64,000 nucleotides of DNA. Source: Paludibacteraceae bacterium (lineage in GTDB: Bacteria > Bacteroidota > Bacteroidia > Bacteroidales > Paludibacteraceae). The translations under genes and the position numbers were made by a program. Within the stretch, counting starts at the first letter, position 1; every line of letters starts with the position of its first letter. Positions 36,129 to 43,100 of this stretch are shown piece after piece. The notes under the pieces were generated by a model that worked only from the letters and a program-made list of their open reading frames with translations, was not told the DNA's origin and did not search any database. Location of the stretch: contig JAKSKR010000010.1 in assembly GCA_024401645.1 (NCBI GenBank), positions 20,601 through 84,600 of the forward strand. Reading direction: 5' to 3'.

Positions 36129-37166
36129 ATGATGAAGAATTTTCTAGCAGTTGGCGCGCTGTTCGTTTCAGCGGTTGCCAATGCCGATAATATTACTGTT
36201 GAGAACTGGTGGGGACTAGACTCTTCTACCGTTGTTAAGTTGGCCGATGCAATGACCGAAACCCATAAGATTACCTTACGTATGGCAGATGGTGCCATCT
36301 TCAAGGTACAGAAGAACGGCTCGGTAGTTTCGTCTGCCAAGGCTGTCTTGTCGCCAGCAGTTGCTGCTGTCTTCAAGTGGGAAACCGGTTCCGACGGTGT
36401 AACGCCAGCCCTTCGTTTCACTGGTAAGGGCCGTCTTAAGGACTTGTACTACATTGCCGGTAATGGCATGGACACCATTGCAATGGCAAAGTCGGCAAAC
36501 CTCGAGAACGTACTCTCTATTTCAAACCGTACACTGGTGGGTGCTTATCCGCGCCGTATTGTCGATTCAAAGGAAAGCGGTTCGGTTAGCGTTTCTATTA
36601 AGGTGTCGAAAGCCGGTTACGTCGAGGCCGTGTCTATTGCCAAAGCCGATGGCATTACGAATCCGCACGTGCGCAACGAAATTCTTTCCGATGCGCTTCA
36701 CTTGCGTTTCACTACAGGCGATGCCGATCAGTTTGGTACTGTAACCTACAACATTACAGCCGAAGACTATAACCGTGCCTTGGCAGAACAGCGCAAGAAG
36801 GAAGCCGAAGAGAAACACCGCCTGAACAAGCAGGAGGCCATAAGGAAGAATGCGAACAGCAAGGTGGCTAATGCGTTCAGCAACAATGCCAACTCGTTCG
36901 AGTTGCCTGGCCGCACACTTGCAAAGGCTATGATTACACCTGCTGTTGCCGCTAACGTGAACGGTTGGGTAGAAGTGAACATCACTGTCGACAACGACGG
37001 TAATGTAACCAACGCAACGCTTGGCCGCCGTTCTAAAGAATTGGCCGACGAGGCGGTCTTCAATGCGGCTATTACTGCAGCAAAGGCTACTAAATTCAAC
37101 AAGGTAAGCAATACCGATATGCCTAACCAGTTGGGTACTATTACTTACCATTTTTCAGCTAAATAA
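36129..37166 (+). CDS. Secreted protein with NWWG N-terminal domain and two TonB-like domains
   Basis: 345 residues, no membrane anchor. A short signal peptide (MKNFLAVGALFVSAVANA) precedes a domain of about 85 residues (ADNITVENWWGLDSS ... FKWETGSDG ... LRFTGKG) that I do not recognise in any named family but which recurs at the N-terminus of the 1929-residue protein at 40166. Then come two TonB C-terminal-like units (TLVGAYPRRIVDSKESGSVSV, about 140-215; ELPGRTLAKAMITPAV, about 258-345) separated by a Lys/Glu-rich helix (about 220-245). The second unit ends like the TonB at 35211. As a soluble periplasmic or exported TonB-like partner its role is open. It lies 9 bases after tonB. Confidence 0.75.
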   Translation: MMKNFLAVGALFVSAVANADNITVENWWGLDSSTVVKLADAMTETHKITLRMADGAIFKVQKNGSVVSSAKAVLSPAVAAVFKWETGSDGVTPALRFTGKGRLKDLYYIAGNGMDTIAMAKSANLENVLSISNRTLVGAYPRRIVDSKESGSVSVSIKVSKAGYVEAVSIAKADGITNPHVRNEILSDALHLRFTTGDADQFGTVTYNITAEDYNRALAEQRKKEAEEKHRLNKQEAIRKNANSKVANAFSNNANSFELPGRTLAKAMITPAVAANVNGWVEVNITVDNDGNVTNATLGRRSKELADEAVFNAAITAAKATKFNKVSNTDMPNQLGTITYHFSAK

Positions 37167-37169
37167 ATT

Positions 37170-37730
37170 ATGACTAAAGTATTTGCATTCCTTATAGATG
37201 GCTTCGAACCAGCTGAAGCTATTGTGCCTATCGACTTTATGCGTCGTGCCAAGTTCGACGTGACTGTGGTCTCTTTAATGGGACGCAAGCAGGTTGAAGG
37301 CTCGCAAGGTGTTACCGTGGTTGCCGATGTGCTTTTCGACGACGTGAAAGACCAGTTCGGTCAGGCCGATCTGCTTTTCTTGCCAGGTGGACCTCTAACC
37401 CTCAACTACCTCAATTACGACAGCTTGAAAGATGTCATCATGGCTCACTACAAGGCAGGTAAGAAGTTGGCTGCCATTTGTGCTGCGCCTATGGTCTTTG
37501 GCCGTTATGGCATTCTTAAGGGCGAGAAGGCTACTTGCTACCCAGGTTTCGAAAAGGACCTCGAAGGTGCCGAATTCCTTCACCAGTCGGTTGTGGTGTC
37601 TGGTCAGTTCATCACCGCTGCCGGTGCCGGTGCAGCTATCTATTTCGGTTTCAAGTTGGTTGAAGAATTGTCAGACAAGCGTGTGTCTGACCTTATCCGT
37701 TCTTCAGTTAACTACCAGAAGGAAGTTTAA
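37170..37730 (+). CDS. DJ-1/PfpI-family protein
   Basis: 186 residues. The nucleophile elbow AAICAAPMVFG carries the family Cys (about residue 107), with the acidic partner in IDGFEPAEA near the N-terminus. Family proteins act as glyoxalases, deglycases or chaperones; the exact activity is not deducible. Three bases after the secreted TonB-like gene, in the same operon. Confidence 0.9.
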   Translation: MTKVFAFLIDGFEPAEAIVPIDFMRRAKFDVTVVSLMGRKQVEGSQGVTVVADVLFDDVKDQFGQADLLFLPGGPLTLNYLNYDSLKDVIMAHYKAGKKLAAICAAPMVFGRYGILKGEKATCYPGFEKDLEGAEFLHQSVVVSGQFITAAGAGAAIYFGFKLVEELSDKRVSDLIRSSVNYQKEV

Positions 37731-37749
37731 TTATTAAAATCACATTGCC

Positions 37750-38604
37750 ATGTTGAACATCGGTGAAATGAATTCTTTAAAGGTACTGCGTATTGCTGGT
37801 GCCGGTTATTACCTCGATGGTGGTGACGCCGAGGGCGAAATATTTTTGCCCAAGACCGACGTACATACCGATGTGGCAGTTGGCGACGAAATAAAGGTGT
37901 TCCTTTACCGCAATGCCAAGCGCAACGCGGTGGCTACAACACACGAGCCGTCGGTTATGCCAGGACAGTTTGGCTTCCTTTCTGCCGACTCGGTGTCTAC
38001 TTACGGCGCATTGCTCGATTGGGGCTTGTCAACCCCGGTTTTCATGCCTTCGCGTGAGTGGAAAACCCGCATTCGTGTGGGTGGTACTTACTTGGTTTAT
38101 GTCTACTACGACAAGGAGACCGAGCAGGTCATTGCCACTATGCACACCGAACGTTACATCGACCAGTCTAAACCCGAATATGCCATGAATCAGGAGGTGT
38201 CGGTGCTTATTACCGATACTCATCCACTTGGTTACAAGGTGTTTGTCGACGATGCGTTTAAGGGTATGATTTATGCCAACGAGGTGTTTGAATACATTGA
38301 GGTTGGTATGCGTGTGAAGGGTTACGTTAAGTATGTTCGTCCCGATGGGAAGATTGACGTTGCCTTGCAGAAACAAGGTTTGAGTGTGGTCAATTCCATC
38401 GACGACCTTATTATTGCCGACCTACAGCGTAGCGGTGGTTTTATTCCGGTATCCGATAAGTCCGATCCCGATGAAATTGCCGATCGTTTTGGTTGTAGCA
38501 AAAAGGCCTTTAAGAAGTGCATTGGCGTCCTTTACAAACATCGTCGCATTGCCATAGAAGAAGATGGTATAAGGTTGTTGTCTACAAAAGATGAAAACAA
38601 ATAG
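37750..38604 (+). CDS. CvfB/YitL-like S1 RNA-binding protein
   Basis: 284 residues with two S1-like barrels and a middle region (GEIFLPKTDVHTDVAVGDEIKVFLYRN at 29-55; GYLDWGL-type YGALLDWGLSTPVFMP; YKVFVDDAFKGMIYANEVF around 160-180) and a C-terminal winged-helix (EIADRFGCSKKAFKKCIGVLYKHRRI). This is the layout of CvfB, an RNA-binding regulator in Firmicutes. Last gene of the operon; a terminator-like hairpin follows. Confidence 0.88.
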   Translation: MLNIGEMNSLKVLRIAGAGYYLDGGDAEGEIFLPKTDVHTDVAVGDEIKVFLYRNAKRNAVATTHEPSVMPGQFGFLSADSVSTYGALLDWGLSTPVFMPSREWKTRIRVGGTYLVYVYYDKETEQVIATMHTERYIDQSKPEYAMNQEVSVLITDTHPLGYKVFVDDAFKGMIYANEVFEYIEVGMRVKGYVKYVRPDGKIDVALQKQGLSVVNSIDDLIIADLQRSGGFIPVSDKSDPDEIADRFGCSKKAFKKCIGVLYKHRRIAIEEDGIRLLSTKDENK

Positions 38605-38629
38605 CATTTATTAATTTTTTTTGCTAAAT

Positions 38630-38637
38630 TAGGTTTG
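38630..38637 (+). promoter_or_regulatory. Probable -7 element before the deaminase gene
   Basis: TAGGTTTG, a TAnnTTTG match. It lies upstream of the hairpin at 38664-38690, so transcripts started here would pass through that hairpin before reaching the ATG at 38732. Confidence 0.45.
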
Positions 38638-38648
38638 TATTCACATGC

Positions 38649-38694
38649 AAGCCTTAAGATACTGGTCCAAGGCTTTGCTTTGGACCTTTTTCAT
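38649..38694 (+). terminator. Terminator with an alternative pairing partner
   Basis: GGTCCAA (38664-38670) pairs with TTGGACC (38680-38686), followed by TTTTTCATTTTT. An upstream AAGCCTT (38649-38655) can pair with AAGGCTT (38669-38675), which overlaps the terminator's left arm, so the two structures exclude each other. It may simply end the tonB operon or act as an attenuator for the deaminase gene. Confidence 0.55.
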
Positions 38695-38731
38695 TTTTCA
38701 TTAATAACACACCAATTAAATACAGGAAACC

Positions 38732-39979
38732 ATGAGCACATTACTTATAAATAACGTCTTACTGAATGGTAAGCGACAGAATGTACTGATTGACGGTACA
38801 CGATTTAAGACAATATCGGATAATTCCATAACCGTTAATGCCGACGAGGTGATCGATGGCTCAAATTTTGCCATGGTTCCACCTTTCTACAATGGTCACT
38901 GCCATGCTGCTATGGTCCTTTTGCGTGGGTTTGCCGACGACATGCCATTGCAAGCTTGGTTGAACGACTCCATCTGGCCAATGGAGGCAAAGATGACGGC
39001 AGAAGACATCTATGCGGGTTCGCGTCTGGCAATCTTGGAGATGATAAAGTCGGGCACTGTTTTCTTCGAAGACATGTATTGGGAAGAACACATGACTGCA
39101 AAGGCGGTAGAGGAAATGGGCATACGTGCAGCCATTGGTGTCTCGCTAATGGATAGACAATCAGATGCTTTGAAAGATGAACTTTTTGAGAAGATTCGTT
39201 CTTACAAGGCTAGCGACCGTGTTTCTTACACCGTTGCACCGCATGCCATCTACACAGTTGGCACCGACCTCTTGAAGCGTTGCAAGGCTTCTGCCGAAGA
39301 GAACAATATCTATTTAAACATTCACTTGGCTGAAACCATGGTCGAAGATGTCGATTGCCGTAAGGCTCATAATGGCATGTCGCCAGTTGAATATTTAGAC
39401 AGCTTGGGATTATTGTCACCAAAGACCATTTTGGCGCATGTGGTGCATGTTGACCAGCACGACCAGGATATATTGGCACGCAGTGGCGCTGTTTGTGTAC
39501 ACAATCCGGCGTCAAACATGAAACTTTCTAGCGGTGTGTTCAAAATGAAGGAGTTGCAGAAGAACGGTTGTTGCGTGACAATTGGTACCGATGGCGCATC
39601 TTCAAACAACAACCTCGACATGCTCGAAGAGATGAAGTTGGCTGCTTTGTTGGCAAAATGCTATGCCGATCCTGAAGCTGGCTCGGCTACCGATGTGTTC
39701 AATATGGCAACGGCTGGCGGTGCAAAGGCTTTTGGCATCGATGCTGGCGTAATTGAAGAAGGGCGTCTTGCCGATGCGTTGCTTGTGGACTTGAACAACG
39801 AGAAACTAGTGCCAAACTATAACCTAATTTCCAATTTGGTCTATTCTGCCGATTCCAGTTGCATCGACACAGTCATCTGTAACGGTAAGGTGGTTATGAA
39901 GAATAGGGTAGTGCCGGGCGAAAAGGAAATCATTGAACAGGCTCGCGAAACTTGTAAGAGTTTGATTGCTCGCAAGTAA
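38732..39979 (+). CDS. Amidohydrolase, MTA/SAH deaminase type
   Basis: 415 residues, metal-dependent amidohydrolase of the adenosine/cytosine-deaminase-like group. The HxH metal site is NGHCHAAMVLLRG (His56, His58); further ligands are in APHAIYT, HLAETMVE and TDGASSNNNLD. It resembles 5-methylthioadenosine/S-adenosylhomocysteine deaminase (MtaD); guanine or other aminohydrolase activity cannot be excluded. Single gene with a leader carrying the hairpin above and its own terminator. Confidence 0.85.
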   Translation: MSTLLINNVLLNGKRQNVLIDGTRFKTISDNSITVNADEVIDGSNFAMVPPFYNGHCHAAMVLLRGFADDMPLQAWLNDSIWPMEAKMTAEDIYAGSRLAILEMIKSGTVFFEDMYWEEHMTAKAVEEMGIRAAIGVSLMDRQSDALKDELFEKIRSYKASDRVSYTVAPHAIYTVGTDLLKRCKASAEENNIYLNIHLAETMVEDVDCRKAHNGMSPVEYLDSLGLLSPKTILAHVVHVDQHDQDILARSGAVCVHNPASNMKLSSGVFKMKELQKNGCCVTIGTDGASSNNNLDMLEEMKLAALLAKCYADPEAGSATDVFNMATAGGAKAFGIDAGVIEEGRLADALLVDLNNEKLVPNYNLISNLVYSADSSCIDTVICNGKVVMKNRVVPGEKEIIEQARETCKSLIARK

Positions 39980-40017
39980 TTTGAGCTAATTGGATTCACT
40001 GAAATTTTTGCATATTT

Positions 40018-40050
40018 AAACACCATTGAGAGAAACAATGGTGTTTTTTT
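40018..40050 (+). terminator. Rho-independent terminator of the deaminase gene
   Basis: Stem AAACACCATTG (40018-40028) with CAATGGTGTTT (40036-40046), then a T-run. Confidence 0.85.
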
Positions 40051-40106
40051 GTGTCCCGATGGTATTTTCTCGGCAATTATATTAGAAAATGTTAAATTAT
40101 TTTTTG

Positions 40107-40114
40107 TAAATTTG
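40107..40114 (+). promoter_or_regulatory. Probable -7 element for the giant cargo operon
   Basis: TAAATTTG, a TAnnTTTG match, 52 bases before the ATG at 40166. Confidence 0.5.
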
Positions 40115-40165
40115 GAGCCGCTAATAGTGTGTTAGCCTTTTATCTGATACTAAAAGATTTTATTT

Positions 40166-43100
40166 ATGATAACTAAATGTATTGTTTCAGTCTTTACGCG
40201 TGTTTGTAAGACTGCGGTACTGTTTGATTCTAGTTTACGTAACCGCCTGACTAAAAGCTTGGTGTTGGTGGGCGGATTGTTGGCACCAACAGTTGCCAAT
40301 GCCGATCTTATTTACAAAAACTGGTGGGGTGCTGAAAACGTTAAAGTTAGTCAGCTGAACGACTGTGGAAGTGTTTATTCTATTTCCTACACGGCTCAAA
40401 ACCAGGGTCAGCTCCAATTAGACAAGGATGGTGTTAATGTTAGCTCAAAGAACACTGTTTTTGCTAGTGATATGACCGACTTCACTTGGCAGACTGGTGG
40501 TTCTAGTGCCGTAAAGTTTACGGGTTCAACTACCACTAATTTGGTTATCTATTTGGTCAGTGGATCTGAAAAAGATACTTTGACTTCCGTTCTTCCAACA
40601 TACGGTTCCCTAATGGTTAAGGGCGAAGGCTACAAGAACATGAGCTTGACTTCAACCCCAACCTTTACTGCTATGTATTGCGAGGGCTCATCTTCTAGCT
40701 ATCCTTCAAATGCTACTTTCCAGTGGCAGAAATACGATTCTGAAACAAGCAGCTGGGTGAACATTGACGATGCAACAGAGTCGGAATACACAGCTCCGGC
40801 TAAATCGTTGCTCGACGAAACCAAGGTGCGTGTAGTCATGACATCGAACGGAAAATCAATGACTTCAGGCTCTGTAACAGTAACTTATGCAATGCCTTCT
40901 GTTGCTGTGAAATTGGAAGGTGCTGAATCTTTTGAAACTGTTCAGAAACCTCACTACGAAAATGAACTTGACTTTGGAAAACCTGCATCTGTAGAATTTA
41001 TTCCTGTTGGTGGCGCTGAATTCGACACTTACGAACTTTATTCTCGTTCCGACAACGATAAGAAATTCTCAACACTTGTAGCTACTATTTCTGGCGATAA
41101 TCCTGTTTATAACTTCAAACCTGAAGAAAACTTGGAATACTTGGTTGTTGCAACCGGTAACGATGTTCGTCCTGGTCACGATTCAAAGCCTGTTTCTGTA
41201 AAGGATACATTCTTTGTTCGTGTTCGTTACTCTTGGGATGAGGGTGCTGAACTTGACACCTTGTTCTTCGACGACTTCGGCCGCTTCACCAAGTCAAACC
41301 AATATACAACTTTCGATGGTAAGGAGTTCACCGATTTCTTGACTGACCAAGAAGGTGAAAGTGACACTATCGTGAACTACTGGGCTCCTGACTATTTCAA
41401 TAGTGTAAAGAACCACAAGTATGCTACCAACGACCCAATGGTTGGCCCATTGGACGAAGGTGAAGAGTGCGGTAGTACTGGCTACCTTTCTCATTATGTT
41501 TGTTGGACAGACAAGGGACATTGCGACGGTTACCGTGTAGAAGACGGTTACTATGCCATCCTTCCTAACCCTGACTACAGTAACTGTGGACAGAATGTTA
41601 AGGACTATTGGAATGGTTACGACCATACGACTGAAGAGTCTGGTGTTCTTGGCGGTATGTTGTTTGTTAACTGTGCCGACGGTTCAAGAAATAAGGTTTT
41701 GATTGAACGTGAAATCCAAATTGACAACGATTGCGATAATGCTCGTTTGTTGTTCTCTGCTTATGTGAACAATGCAACCGCAATTGCTTCTAATACGCCT
41801 GTAAACGTCCGACTTTTGGTTATCTCGGGTACCGATACTATTGCATCAGTTCCTTCTGGTAATATCTACCCTCGTTCAATGAAGGGTGGCATGTGGGCTA
41901 ACTTGTCATTCATGTTTAGCGCTACCAAGGGTGGTAAGTATACCCTTCAGTTGGTAAACAACCAGGAAGGTGGTAAGTCTGCAGGTAACGACTTGTTGTT
42001 CGACGACATTCTCATCTTGGCTGCTTATCCTACCGTTAACGTTTATCGCGATAGAGAAAAGAACTCTATGCAGCCTATCGATACTTGCGAGGCTGGTGAA
42101 TATCCTCTTTACTTGCTCAACCAGCACGATATTAAGAAGTACATCAACAATCCTAAATACTTGTACCAATATAGTAAGGACTCTATTAATTGGACTAACA
42201 TTGGTGCTATTACCAACATCGACTCTTTCGTTGTTGTTCTCGATAGAGAAAACCCATTGTCATGGGATACTACTTACTATCGTGGTATTGTTGGTTCTAA
42301 TTCAGAAGTTATTGACGCTATCTTGGAAGGTAACCCACCAGCATTGTCTTGCGACAATGTATATGCAATTTCTGAACCATTCCGCGTGATTTACGATTTC
42401 GGTGGTCCTTTGGATGAAGATGCTGAAGCTTCTCTTTGTGTAGGTGACACCTTCTCAATCAAGGTTCACTCACACAAGCGTCCTGTTTACCGTTGGGTAG
42501 ATTCTAAGACTAATGAAGTCATCAACAACATGGATACTACATTCACTTATGTAGTAAGTGCCGAAGACCCTGCCGATTCAGTTTTCTATTTCGTTGCAGA
42601 AAGCCGTCTTGGCTGTACCGATACCATGAAGGTGACTGTTCACCGTAAGTTGTTCGTTGACTTTAAGACTCCTGATCCGTTCATTACTTGTGCTACCGAC
42701 AATACACCTGCACAGTTGACCGATATATTCCCTGCTGAAGGCGCAAAGTTCGATTGGAAGTCTGGTGAATTTGTAGAAACCGAAGGTTCTGACAAGTTGG
42801 TTATTCCTTCATCTTTGCCACAGCAAGGTACTTTCGAGGTGACTGGTTCTGCCGAAGGTTACTGTACAACAACCAAGTCTTTCAAGTACGACATTCATAA
42901 TAAGATTAATGCTGTGCTTATTGCTGACGACCGTGACGATAGCCTCTTCTGTAATGGCGCTAACGTTAAGCTTAAGTTAACTGCCAATGTTTCTGTAGGT
43001 ACACCTGTTACTTACTATTGGTTGAACGATGGCCAGCAGGTAGCTTTCACTAAACACCCTGAAAATACTTATAGCTTTGGTGGCTTAACCGAAGGTAACC

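Noticed and set aside
36567..37151. Long minus-strand open frame of 194 codons
   Set aside because: Shadow of the TonB-like gene; its translation has no family features.
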